Part shown: piece by piece, positions 15,495-23,320 of the stretch
Layout: each line of letters opens with the position of its first letter
How positions within the stretch are numbered: the stretch's first letter is position 1
Source of the DNA: Phycisphaerae bacterium
GTDB taxonomy: Bacteria > Planctomycetota > Phycisphaerae > Sedimentisphaerales > Anaerohalosphaeraceae
DNA: 33,889 bases
NCBI GenBank assembly: GCA_029858345.1
Contig: JAOUFG010000017.1
Span: 1-33,889, forward strand
Reading direction: 5' to 3'
The notes under the pieces: generated by a model
Seen by the model: the letters and a program-made list of their open reading frames with translations, nothing else
Told to the model about the DNA's origin: nothing
Databases searched by the model: none
Translations under genes and position numbers: made by a program

Positions 15495-16610
15495 TCAAGA
15501 AACGCTGATTTGTCCCATCTTTCCCAAGATCGCTGCTATTTTTTCTGAACTACAACCATCACCGTATAAATCGGAAGTATATGATGGAAATCCGTGTTCG
15601 ACAATTGCTTCCGCTTTCAGGAGAGCTTCAAGTATTGCAGAAGTATCAGCGCCAACGATTTGATTGCAGCCTGCATGAACCAGTTCTATCCATTCCGTTT
15701 CATCTCGTAATGTTATGCAGGGGACGCCAAGCCAAAACGCTTCCTTTTGTACGCCCCCCGAGTCAGTAAATATGATTCTCGCGTGTTTCTCCAATGCCAG
15801 CATATCAAGATAAGAAACGGGATCGATTATTCTTACCTCATTATTGAATTTGCCCAGCTTTGTTCCCAGGGCTTTCTTTGTTCGTGGATGTAATGGTAAT
15901 ACTATCGGAACATCTATACTGTTAAATGCATCCAAAATACCCTCTAATCTTGCTTTATTATCTGTGTTTTCAGCACGATGAATTGTTGCAAGATAAAAAG
16001 ATTTATTTTTTAGAGATAGCCGCTTGAGGATATTGCTGGATGTCCCCGACAAATCAGAATTAAAAAGAACAGAATCGTACATTACGTCACCTACCTGATG
16101 AACATCTTTAGTAATTCCCTCTTTAGCAAGATTCTGTACAGCTACATCTGTTGGGCAAAATAATATTGTTGAGAGATGATCTGTAACAACACGGTTGATC
16201 TCTTCCGGCATCCGACGATTAAAGCTTCGCAATCCAGCTTCGACGTGAGCAACAGGGATATGAAGTTTCGATGCTGCAAGAGATGCTGCAAGCGTTGAAT
16301 TCGTGTCTCCGTAAACCAGCACTAATTCTGGCTTGAACTCTATGAGTATTCTTTCGATCCGTTCAAGCATAACGCCACTTTGGTGGCCATGGGAACCTGA
16401 GCCAACCTCGAGATTTACTGAAGGAGATTGAATCTGTAATTCTTCAAAGAATACTTTAGACATATTGTCATCATAATGCTGACCTGTATGCACTATTCTC
16501 TCTTCAAAATAAATGTTGTTGTTCCGTTTATTAAATGCAGTTAGCGCTCTACTTACTGCTGCTGCCTTCACAAACTGCGGACGAGCTCCAACAACTGTAA
16601 TGATTTTCAT
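15495..16610 (-). CDS. Non-hydrolysing UDP-GlcNAc-type 2-epimerase (WecB/WbpI family)
   Basis: A 371-aa enzyme of full family length that inverts C2 of UDP-GlcNAc or UDP-GlcNAc(3NAc)A. Motifs are VVGARPQFVKAA (5-16), HTGQHYDDNMS, LVYGDTNSTLAASLAA, HVEAGLRSFNRRMPEE and TDSGGVQKEAFWLG. The neighbouring WbpB- and WbpD-like genes favour the WbpI role (making a mannuronate-type diacetamido sugar) over plain WecB. ATG 16610 has AAGG seven bases upstream. It is the first gene after a strong promoter at 16712-16740. Confidence 0.88.
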   Translation of the reverse strand: MKIITVVGARPQFVKAAAVSRALTAFNKRNNNIYFEERIVHTGQHYDDNMSKVFFEELQIQSPSVNLEVGSGSHGHQSGVMLERIERILIEFKPELVLVYGDTNSTLAASLAASKLHIPVAHVEAGLRSFNRRMPEEINRVVTDHLSTILFCPTDVAVQNLAKEGITKDVHQVGDVMYDSVLFNSDLSGTSSNILKRLSLKNKSFYLATIHRAENTDNKARLEGILDAFNSIDVPIVLPLHPRTKKALGTKLGKFNNEVRIIDPVSYLDMLALEKHARIIFTDSGGVQKEAFWLGVPCITLRDETEWIELVHAGCNQIVGADTSAILEALLKAEAIVEHGFPSYTSDLYGDGCSSEKIAAILGKMGQISVS

Positions 16611-16711
16611 GCCGCTACCTTATATTGATGATACTTATTGGATTCTTCAATCATACTGCTTCCAATTGAAAAACCCGTTTTTTAACCAGAAAACAACTGT
16701 ATTTGATAAAT

Positions 16712-16740
16712 ATTTTATCTGAGAGATTACACATTGTCAA
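16712..16740 (-). promoter_or_regulatory. Near-consensus sigma-70 promoter for the epimerase operon
   Basis: On the minus strand the -35 is TTGACA (16740-16735), the spacer is 17 bp and the -10 is TAAAAT (16717-16712). A dyad GATAAA-TAT-TTTATC overlaps the -10 and could be an operator. The inferred start near 16705 gives a leader of about 95 nt ahead of the ATG at 16610. This is the best promoter match I see in the window. Confidence 0.65.
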
Positions 16741-16868
16741 GCTTGACTTTTTTGCCATCCCAAGCATTCGCTTACGAAGTCATATCCCCACACATAATCG
16801 TAATACCTCGGCTGCTTTCTAACACAATCCGTCGTCTAATTGATCGCACGGCAGGTGTTTCGTTATAC

Positions 16869-17612
16869 CTACCTGCCCGCTGAAGACATGCTGCATGTGC
16901 TACTGGAAAAACAATCACTGTAGGATTGCATCACGATATTAATGTGATCCTCATTGAAATCGGACAAATCCCGCCGGATGCGTCGAAAGGACCGATTCAG
17001 TGCTTGTCGTGCTTTAATCGTCGACCGGAAGCGAGGATACGGGTGCCGGGTTTCGCGATCGATCATCACCAGTGAGCCCTGATTGATGTCGGTAACGATA
17101 ATATCCTTCAGACGCAGCGAGCCATAGAACCCATGCCGATGCAACCTGGCCAGCAGTGCCCCGTAAGACCGCAAAAGCCGCAGTTCATGGTCCTGTACGT
17201 CTGCCAGGTTCAAGGCCTGGTCTAGACGGGTGCCCTTGACTTCATCAACCAGAATAAAGCCAAGCTGTGGAAATCCCAATTTCCGCTGCTCTCCGGCGGC
17301 GATGTAATTCATTGCCGGAAGCTGAAATTGGTGCAGCGAGCAGATGTGAAGATACTCCGTAAAAGGAGCTGTATGAGCACGTCGGCCCGACAGACACGAC
17401 TCAATCGATTTTGCGACTGAACTGGTCAGCCGTCGCTTCAAATAGGCCGTTCGGCCGTGCCCTTCAATCCGGCGGATGTCGGCTTTTTGGTTTTTTTCCA
17501 TTACACAACCCACATCCCCAAACATTAACCGCTCAAAAGACACCAGCCCCATTTGTGTCAACCACGAATGGTATCCATCATTTAGAATGAATTTAATATT
17601 TCCTTTGATCAT
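16869..17612 (-). CDS. LPS-kinase-like protein with degraded catalytic motif
   Basis: A 247-aa kinase-fold protein of the lipopolysaccharide kinase family. It keeps an ATP-lysine candidate (YLKRRL, K59), helix-C E86, a hinge-like FILVDEVKG, and the metal motif DRE at 175-177. The catalytic HGDLxxxN loop reads YGSLRLKD (153-160): histidine, the catalytic aspartate and the asparagine are all replaced. It may be a pseudokinase, or use another residue. A longer TTG start at 17648 has no ribosome site and lies next to a TATAAT that would start transcription inside it, so ATG 17612 is preferred. It stands alone between two promoter-like regions and is not part of the waa operon. Confidence 0.65.
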   Translation of the reverse strand: MIKGNIKFILNDGYHSWLTQMGLVSFERLMFGDVGCVMEKNQKADIRRIEGHGRTAYLKRRLTSSVAKSIESCLSGRRAHTAPFTEYLHICSLHQFQLPAMNYIAAGEQRKLGFPQLGFILVDEVKGTRLDQALNLADVQDHELRLLRSYGALLARLHRHGFYGSLRLKDIIVTDINQGSLVMIDRETRHPYPRFRSTIKARQALNRSFRRIRRDLSDFNEDHINIVMQSYSDCFSSSTCSMSSAGR

Positions 17613-17650
17613 TCCAAGTGTTTCGTGAATTAGGGTTCTTCTACTCAATC

Positions 17651-17680
17651 ATTATAAAAGGGGAACCTGACTTTAGGCAA
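17651..17680 (-). promoter_or_regulatory. Candidate promoter partly made by an inverted-repeat element
   Basis: The -10 is TATAAT (17656-17651), the spacer is 18 bp, and the -35 is TTGCCT (17680-17675). The -35 lies in the terminal inverted repeat of the element at 17675-17775, so insertion of that element may have created this promoter for the kinase-like gene. Confidence 0.35.
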
Positions 17681-17775
17681 CCTCTAAAAATGTGGAAAAC
17701 AAAAGCCCGGAACGACAGTGACGGGATAAAAACACGGCATTGGCATTGTGGAATTTGAATTTTTAGAGGTGCCCT
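17675..17775. mobile_element. 101-bp MITE-like element with 17-bp terminal inverted repeats
   Basis: The left end AGGCAACCTCTAAAAAT (17675-17691) and the reverse complement of the right end, AGGGCACCTCTAAAAAT (17775-17759), match at 15 of 17 positions. The interior contains a CCCG...CGGG dyad at about 17706-17724. No coding capacity. A TTAGAGGTGCC string, like its right end, also appears at 4935-4945. No target duplication is clear by eye. Confidence 0.55.
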
Positions 17776-17860
17776 TTAGTTTAATCGCTTCCGTCTCGCC
17801 AATGACTTCTTTGAAATATTTAAGTGCCAAACCATCTCCAGACCTTATTGGCAGGATCTT
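17776..17860 (-). pseudogene. Apparent truncated gene fragment after the methylase gene
   Basis: Directly after the methylase stop (17861-17863) the same frame stays open and reads as normal protein (starting KILPIRSGDGLALKYF, then KEVIGETEAIKLK). The protein-like stretch stops at the edge of the inverted-repeat element. The other two frames have stops. This looks like about 28 codons of a former gene cut by the element. Family not recognised. Confidence 0.35.
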
Positions 17861-18484
17861 TTAAATCTTTTCCATCAAAAACCAAGTGATATCGTCTTGA
17901 GCAAAATTTTTATCTCGTCGATAAACAAAGCCATAATCAATAAGTTTTAGATTCGAGAATTTATCAAGCATCTCGCCTGCGAAATCTCTCTTAAACAGCC
18001 TGTCTTCATGTCCCCTGTACGAAATGGTCATAGGTGATGGATTATAGAACTCAGCAACACATATATACTTTGAAGATGCTTCATAAAGTTTCTGGTAAAC
18101 ACTGTTGAGCTCATTTGGATTAATATGAATCAAAACGCCTTTTGTAAACACAAAATCATACTGTTCTTTTGGACAATAATCTAAAATTGAGCAATTATAC
18201 AGGTTTCCATTGATATGACTTTTCAACTGTTCACAGGCTTTTTTGTTTATTTCAACAGCTGAAAGTTTCACATTTATTAGAATTTCATTAATCGCCCTCA
18301 TATTCATTCCAATATTAGCGCCAAATTCCATAATCGAACCAATATTACTTGTTCGCTTAAAGATATCGGTAAAGAAGGCTATATTGGATGCCAGGAGTTT
18401 CTGCGATTTATTTCTGTCAATATATTCATCTCCAAAGCTTTCTGCCCAGAAAGCTTCCTGTTCTGTTTTAAATGTTTCAGTCAT
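17861..18484 (-). CDS. Pseudaminic acid biosynthesis-associated methylase-like methyltransferase
   Basis: A 207-aa SAM-dependent methyltransferase resembling the small methylases found in pseudaminic/legionaminic acid loci. The start TETFKTEQEAFWAESFGDEY is characteristic of that group. The SAM-binding motif is EFGANIGMN (53-61), followed by AVEINKKACEQL and a DFVFTKGVLIHI segment. ATG 18484 is supported by AAGAGGA upstream; the longer start at 18514 adds ten lysine-rich residues. It follows the NeuB-family gene in the nonulosonic-acid operon and probably methylates the sugar or a precursor. Confidence 0.8.
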   Translation of the reverse strand: MTETFKTEQEAFWAESFGDEYIDRNKSQKLLASNIAFFTDIFKRTSNIGSIMEFGANIGMNMRAINEILINVKLSAVEINKKACEQLKSHINGNLYNCSILDYCPKEQYDFVFTKGVLIHINPNELNSVYQKLYEASSKYICVAEFYNPSPMTISYRGHEDRLFKRDFAGEMLDKFSNLKLIDYGFVYRRDKNFAQDDITWFLMEKI

Positions 18485-18598
18485 TTTTTTCCTCTTGATT
18501 TTGAAATAACACACACATTATTATGGTTTTTTTCTATACCCGACTTGTATCGGTGATAAATAAATACCATTGACGACAAACAGCGACCGTAGATAAAA

Positions 18599-19651
18599 TC
18601 AGACCATCTCCCAGGTAAAAGGGGAACCCTTTTTCATATCTGCTTTCAGTACCCTGCCTATGACAATAGGTTTATATTTGGGATACATGGCTTCTTTGGG
18701 AGCAGGCCTTAACGCCTCAACCATCTCTTCTGTTATTATCGTTCCCTTAGCCAGATCTTTTGAAGCACGTAAGCATCTGCGCTGGAGGACGACAGTATTC
18801 TCTTCTTCTTTATATAAGCTCTTTACGCAAGACCCCAGCGCTTTTTCCAAAGCCCTGATACCGTCAACCATTTCCTTGAAATCTTTGGGATTCATCGAAA
18901 ATACATGATCTGGCCCTTTGCGGTTTCTATCATCAGTGAAATGCTTTTCGATCATACACGCACCCAATGCGACTGCCCCTAATGGAACGACACTGCCCGG
19001 GGTATGATCGGAATAACCTACCGGTAAACCAAAGACTTTTTGAAGCGTTTGCATTGCCCTAATGTTCGCATGTTCAAAGTGAGATGGATAATTTGTAACA
19101 CATTGAAGCAGTATGATCTCATCGTTGCCTGCATTGCGAATTGTCTCGACAGCCTCTTCAATCTCGGCAATAGTGCTGGCACCCGTTCCAAGGATGATTG
19201 GTAATTTTTTTTCGGCCATGTAAGTCAATATCTCAAGCCACGTCAGATCGCCTGACCCAACTTTCAAGGCGGGGCTCCCTAATTCGGCCACGATGTCAAT
19301 TGCTTCTTTATCATAGGGTGAAGAAAGGAAATCAACACCTTTATTATTGGCATAATCGAAAAGCTCCTGGTGCCATTGACGTGGAAATTCAGCATCTTGA
19401 TACATCTGGTACACAGTCTTATCCCATTTTGACTGGAAGCCGGATTTCAACCCTTCAAAACCCTCTTTGGAAACGATCTTGTCCGCCTTAAAACATTGAA
19501 ACTTAACCGCATCCGCGCCACAATCAACCGCAAGATCAATAAGCAGTTTAGCACGTTCTTTGCTGCCATCAAAACTTGAGGCGATTTCGGCAATGATATA
19601 CACAGGTTCGCCATCACCCACCCAACGATCGCCTATTTTTATCCTTTTCAT
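18599..19651 (-). CDS. NeuB/PseI-family nonulosonic acid synthase
   Basis: A 350-aa PEP-dependent condensing enzyme that joins PEP to a six-carbon amino sugar to form a nine-carbon acid (sialic, pseudaminic or legionaminic type). The TIM-barrel domain has YIIAEIASSFDGS, ADAVKFQCFKADKI, FLSSPYDKEA, LKVGSGDLTWLEIL, LLQCVTNYPS and GYSDHTPGSVVPLGAVALGA followed by EKHFTDDRNRKGPDH. A C-terminal SAF (antifreeze-like) domain starts near RRCLRASKDLAKG. ATG 19651 is preferred (AGAAGGA nine bases upstream) over 19687, which would overlap the preceding methyltransferase. The exact product cannot be read from sequence alone. Confidence 0.88.
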   Translation of the reverse strand: MKRIKIGDRWVGDGEPVYIIAEIASSFDGSKERAKLLIDLAVDCGADAVKFQCFKADKIVSKEGFEGLKSGFQSKWDKTVYQMYQDAEFPRQWHQELFDYANNKGVDFLSSPYDKEAIDIVAELGSPALKVGSGDLTWLEILTYMAEKKLPIILGTGASTIAEIEEAVETIRNAGNDEIILLQCVTNYPSHFEHANIRAMQTLQKVFGLPVGYSDHTPGSVVPLGAVALGACMIEKHFTDDRNRKGPDHVFSMNPKDFKEMVDGIRALEKALGSCVKSLYKEEENTVVLQRRCLRASKDLAKGTIITEEMVEALRPAPKEAMYPKYKPIVIGRVLKADMKKGSPFTWEMV

Positions 19652-19673
19652 CGAACGTATTCCTTCTACAAAG

Positions 19674-20606
19674 TCATTTCGTAACATAAATATCTACTAT
19701 ATTACCATAGAAAGCCGGCGAAACAACATCCGGATTTCGTAAAATTCCAAGTCCGGCGGTATCTAAAAATATCTTAAAAACGTCTTTCCAACTTGCGTAG
19801 GGAGTATCAAAATAATGATAAGAAACCTTACATACCTTAAAGCCTGCTTTTTTGAGCATACAAGAAAGAGTTTGTGTAGAAAAATAGTAAATATGATGAG
19901 TGGGACAGACCAACCGAAATTTTTCCCTGTATAATTTTCCACATAAACTTCCAATATTGGGCGTATTAATTGTCAACATTCCGCCTTTGCGCAGAATCCG
20001 GTGGATTTGACGGAGTTCGCTTAAAGGATCTGAAAGATGTTCGATAACGCCGCGCATCTTTACGACATCAAATGTTTCGGCGGGAAAATTCGCATCTTCA
20101 AGCGTCCCTTGAAAAACGTTGATCCCAAATTTAGCTTTTCCCGATTCAGCGGCTACCGGATTAAGCTCGGAACCATACTTTTCCCAGGAATCATCCAAAC
20201 TATTTAGAAAAAAACCACCCCCGCACCCTACATCTAATATTTTTTTACCTAACCCAAACTTCTCAGTAATCTTTTCAAGCTCAGCAACCTCCACCTTAAA
20301 AGTTTTTTCTCTCCTCTTACTTTCTTCAGAGGCATCATCAGAGTAGAAGGAATAATATTCCTGCCGGTATAAATCAGATAATTTATCGTCAGGCAAACGC
20401 GGGTTGACGTAGATCAATCCGCATTGCTTACACTTTACCAAATTGAACTTATGCTCGGCTAATTCCTTATGCTTCACTATTGGATCGTCTTCGGCCATCA
20501 ATTCCGGCCGTCGCCTTAAATAATCCATATAGCTGACTTTTGCGTAAAGCTTTGTATCAGAACCACCACATAAGTTACAATTAATATGTTCTAAATCTAA
20601 GTCCAT
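19674..20606 (-). CDS. Class I SAM methyltransferase with N-terminal zinc-ribbon motif
   Basis: A 310-aa protein. Cysteines C10, C13, C59 and C62 (CNLC and CKQC) form a likely zinc site, as in many sugar and antibiotic methyltransferases. The SAM motif I is KKILDVGCGGGFF (121-133), with later motifs FDVVKMRGVIEHLSDP and ILRKGGMLTINTPN. The C-terminal third is specific to the subfamily. ATG 20606 has AGGA five bases upstream. It sits within the nonulosonic-acid operon, so a sugar substrate is probable, but it is not defined. Confidence 0.8.
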   Translation of the reverse strand: MDLDLEHINCNLCGGSDTKLYAKVSYMDYLRRRPELMAEDDPIVKHKELAEHKFNLVKCKQCGLIYVNPRLPDDKLSDLYRQEYYSFYSDDASEESKRREKTFKVEVAELEKITEKFGLGKKILDVGCGGGFFLNSLDDSWEKYGSELNPVAAESGKAKFGINVFQGTLEDANFPAETFDVVKMRGVIEHLSDPLSELRQIHRILRKGGMLTINTPNIGSLCGKLYREKFRLVCPTHHIYYFSTQTLSCMLKKAGFKVCKVSYHYFDTPYASWKDVFKIFLDTAGLGILRNPDVVSPAFYGNIVDIYVTK

Positions 20607-20653
20607 CTATTTCCTCATGTTATTTTTTCGATCATTAATTTATGCCTTTTGGC

Positions 20654-21304
20654 CTAACCGGCAACAAGTATTTTCAGGATTGCTTTAAATATTTTCCAGT
20701 TGGCGATTAACCTTGTGCCAAATCTGGGCTCATCATGACGACTGTTCAGCGTGATATCTCTTTGTGTTATGCGATACCCCCTCTTACTAGCCTCGAACAT
20801 AAGCTGGGTGCCAATTGACTTCATCGTATCAAAATGCCCCACATCATTATAAACCTTGATAGAATAGGCCTTTAGCCCGCAAAGAGGGTCGTCAATGTTC
20901 GCTTTGAGTTTGCCCACTAAAGCAAAAAGATTTTCTGCTATTCTGGCATGGCATGGTCTTTTGCCCACAACGACATCGGCTAAACCCGCTCTGATCGGCT
21001 CAAGTATCATGGGTATGTCCTCCGGATGATGTTGCCCGTCCGCATCAAAAGTTATCAGGATTGTTGCTCCCATTTGAGCCCCCAGATTAAAACCGTCATC
21101 GATGCTCTTGTCATATCCATGGTTTTCATCATGCGACAAGACCACCCCGCCTTGCTGCTGAGCGTAGCAAACTGTTTTATCGGTACAACCGTCATCAACG
21201 ACGATGACAACATCAACATATTTTTTAATATTCGCAATAACCGATGCGATTGTTTTTTCTTCATTCAGTGCGGGTATAACCATCACTACTTTATGTTCAT
21301 CCAT
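20654..21304 (-). CDS. GT2 family glycosyltransferase (DPM1-like, soluble)
   Basis: A 216-aa family 2 glycosyltransferase. It has VVMVIPALNEEKTI, VVDDGCTDKT and the metal motif TFDADGQHHPED (DAD), then DPLCGLKAYS. Unlike the GT2 at 12652 it has no C-terminal membrane helices, so it resembles dolichol-phosphate-mannose-synthase-type enzymes of about 210-240 aa. ATG 21304 overlaps the upstream SDR stop by 8 nt (ATGGATGA), indicating coupled translation. Substrate unknown. Confidence 0.85.
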   Translation of the reverse strand: MDEHKVVMVIPALNEEKTIASVIANIKKYVDVVIVVDDGCTDKTVCYAQQQGGVVLSHDENHGYDKSIDDGFNLGAQMGATILITFDADGQHHPEDIPMILEPIRAGLADVVVGKRPCHARIAENLFALVGKLKANIDDPLCGLKAYSIKVYNDVGHFDTMKSIGTQLMFEASKRGYRITQRDITLNSRHDEPRFGTRLIANWKIFKAILKILVAG

Positions 21305-22205
21305 GTTTAAGCGCCTCGACATAGCCTCTTTCGCGGAGACATCTCATCTCCACAAGCCCCTCTCTTACATTTGGCAAAGGGGTATTTAATAATTCCTTTG
21401 CACGCGAAACATTAAGACTTATGTTTTTTCCTCTCGGCGCTTTCAAATTCAAATCATCAATGCTGGTTTCTTTTATTCGGCTTTTGTCTAAAGCGAACAC
21501 ATCTGCCAATACATTCGCAAAATCTAACTTGCTGCAGAACTCACCTCCAGCCAAATGTATCGTTCCCAAGAACCTTTTTTCATAAAGCGCAAATAAATGA
21601 ACGATAAGGTCATTGACAAGAATTGGACTGTAAACAATATCCTTAAACGCCGGCAGTTCATCATTACTTTCCAACTTATTTAACATCCACTCAGCAAGGC
21701 TGAATTTGTCTCTTTTGTTCCATCCGTAGATGTTCGTTCTGACAACACATGAAGATGAATGAATGGATAATACTTCATGCTCTGCATGGAGTTTTGTTCT
21801 GCCGTAAACACTGACAGGATTCGGCTCATCCGCTTCACTGTAATTACCCCGTTCCCCGTCGAAAACGGCGTCTGTTGAGATATGAATAAGATAAGCTCCG
21901 GTTTGATTAGCCAACCAGGCGATGTTTTTGCTTGTGAGTACATTTTGCCTATATGCTTCGTCAGGGTCATCTTCACAAATATCAATATTGGTAAGAGCCG
22001 CGCAATTTATGATAAGATTGGGATTGAGTTTCTCTATCTGTTTGAGTTGCGATTTGTCGGCGAGATCCATTTGCAAGAATTGGACACCACTCATCTCAAC
22101 TTTGTTTTTATTATACGAAGCGTAGACTTCAAAGCGGGGTTTTGCAGCCATAACAAGATTGCTGCCCATTAAACCGCTGCCACCTGTCACAAATATCTTT
22201 TCCAT
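21297..22205 (-). CDS. RmlD-like SDR sugar-nucleotide reductase
   Basis: A 302-aa extended short-chain dehydrogenase with GGSGLMG for NAD(P) binding (8-14), NCAALTNID, HISTDAVFDG and the catalytic Y134xxxK138 in VYGRTKL. It resembles RmlD (4-keto reductase) but is distinct from the rmlD at 28789 and belongs to another operon. It may reduce the keto sugar produced by the PseB-like dehydratase, which would replace the usual transamination step; that is inference. About 100 bp separate it from the cytidylyltransferase gene. Confidence 0.8.
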   Translation of the reverse strand: MEKIFVTGGSGLMGSNLVMAAKPRFEVYASYNKNKVEMSGVQFLQMDLADKSQLKQIEKLNPNLIINCAALTNIDICEDDPDEAYRQNVLTSKNIAWLANQTGAYLIHISTDAVFDGERGNYSEADEPNPVSVYGRTKLHAEHEVLSIHSSSCVVRTNIYGWNKRDKFSLAEWMLNKLESNDELPAFKDIVYSPILVNDLIVHLFALYEKRFLGTIHLAGGEFCSKLDFANVLADVFALDKSRIKETSIDDLNLKAPRGKNISLNVSRAKELLNTPLPNVREGLVEMRCLRERGYVEALKHG

Positions 22206-22306
22206 TTAAACTTAACCCTAGCGTCAAGTTGCCATTTCTGTTAACAAAATCTCTCAGTAATAAAGGTCTTTGGGGTTTGAATTCTTTGCGATTTTTTCAA
22301 GCTCAT
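22206..22306. other. Short spacer with residual open frame
   Basis: The minus-strand reading after the SpsF stop includes a short protein-like string (SVDELEKIAKNSNPKDLYY, then a stop) in another frame. It is too short to call a gene. It may be a leftover of a longer reading frame at this junction. Confidence 0.25.
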
Positions 22307-23038
22307 CTACACTTCTTTCTGACGAATATGATTATTGATCTCCAGCCACTCCGGATGCTGCTCCAACGCTCCCAGGACCTGCTGGAAAGAAAATTGGTCA
22401 TGTCCGAAATGTTCATAGATACGTCTGACAAATTCTAAATCCTCCTTCGTATCGACTGTCCACCGCATATACGAACAATCAACATCATTGTCCAATTTAG
22501 ATATATTGAATATTTCCGGATGTCTATAGATATACAAAGTAACATGCTCTCGCTCGGATGGCTCCTTTGCTTCAGTCCATGTTCGCTTAAGGGCCTCAAA
22601 ACTTACCAGCTCAGTATCAAGTCCGTAAGGGTAAGTAAGAGGTGCCAGCCTGCTATTGGTAACATAATCGATTTCTGTTTGATTTGCTCTGAATTTTTCA
22701 ACAACGCGGTCTACAATCGCCGGTTCAATCAGAGGGCAATCAGATGTGATGCGAACGATACCATCAACCTTGTAGACAACCGCCGCTTTGTAATACCGGT
22801 CGAGGACATCGTCCTGGCTGCCGCGAAAGCAGGGCCAGCCTCGAGCAGCACAAAACTCCGCGATTTGATCGTCTGCAGGCTCAACTGTTGTGGCCACTAT
22901 GACTGAGTTCAGTGAAGCGGCGCGTTCAACACGATTGATAACCCGTACCAACATCGGTTCTCCCTCCAGGTCCATAAAAACCTTGCCCGGTAATCGTGTA
23001 CTACCACATCGTGCCTGAATGATAGCAGCAATTTTCAT
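22307..23038 (-). CDS. SpsF-like cytidylyltransferase (CMP-nonulosonate synthetase type)
   Basis: A 243-aa nucleotidyltransferase of the SpsF/CMP-KDO-synthetase superfamily. The signature is AIIQARCGSTRLPGKVF near the N-terminus, followed by VATTVEPADDQIAEFC, FRGSQDDVLDRYY and RITSDCPLIEP. In SpsF/PseF pathways this enzyme activates the nine-carbon acid with CTP. It is located with NeuB-family and PseB-like genes, which fits. The ATG overlaps the stop of an upstream residual frame (ATGA). Confidence 0.82.
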   Translation of the reverse strand: MKIAAIIQARCGSTRLPGKVFMDLEGEPMLVRVINRVERAASLNSVIVATTVEPADDQIAEFCAARGWPCFRGSQDDVLDRYYKAAVVYKVDGIVRITSDCPLIEPAIVDRVVEKFRANQTEIDYVTNSRLAPLTYPYGLDTELVSFEALKRTWTEAKEPSEREHVTLYIYRHPEIFNISKLDNDVDCSYMRWTVDTKEDLEFVRRIYEHFGHDQFSFQQVLGALEQHPEWLEINNHIRQKEV

Positions 23039-23211
23039 TGGTTATGTGCTCCGATGACTTTTCTTACAGCCCGGACAGTGTCCTCTTATATTTCCCGTTC
23101 AAGGAGGGATTTTCAATACACCATTATATACCTTAACCCAGCTACACCGCCGAGCATCTCTTCCAGATAGAATATCAAACCAATCTCAAAAATCAAGGTT
23201 TCCAGCGACAT
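23039..23211 (-). pseudogene. Possible remnant of a gene formerly upstream of the SpsF-like gene
   Basis: In this minus-strand frame a protein-like tail (EDTVRAVRKVIGAHNQ) ends in a TGA that overlaps the SpsF ATG as ATGA, the arrangement of coupled operon genes. Upstream, in the same frame, are two stops (TAA and TGA) and then an open stretch beginning at 23211. The tail resembles the last helix of an aminotransferase-type protein, but that is weak. Probably a decayed gene; an unannotated short gene is less likely. Confidence 0.3.
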
Positions 23212-23320
23212 TTTGAAAATATTTCGGCTACAATGACTACAAAAACACAAATATGGCCATTGATTATCATTTCTTTAAAATGCCTCTTATACTTTGTTTA
23301 CCATAACCATAGTTCATAAT
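23212..23320. other. AT-rich spacer
   Basis: I see no gene or clear hairpin. With the adjacent residual frame this makes about 280 bp without an intact gene inside an otherwise compact operon, which fits loss of a gene at this position. Confidence 0.4.

Noticed and set aside
13806-17720. 12-mer CACTGTCGTTCC shared in inverted orientation between 13806 and 17709
   Set aside because: Twelve-base matches are expected by chance many times in 34 kb, and the flanks do not align.
23113-23211. 32-aa gene on the minus strand
   Set aside because: No ribosome site; better explained as part of a decayed reading frame upstream of the SpsF-like gene.
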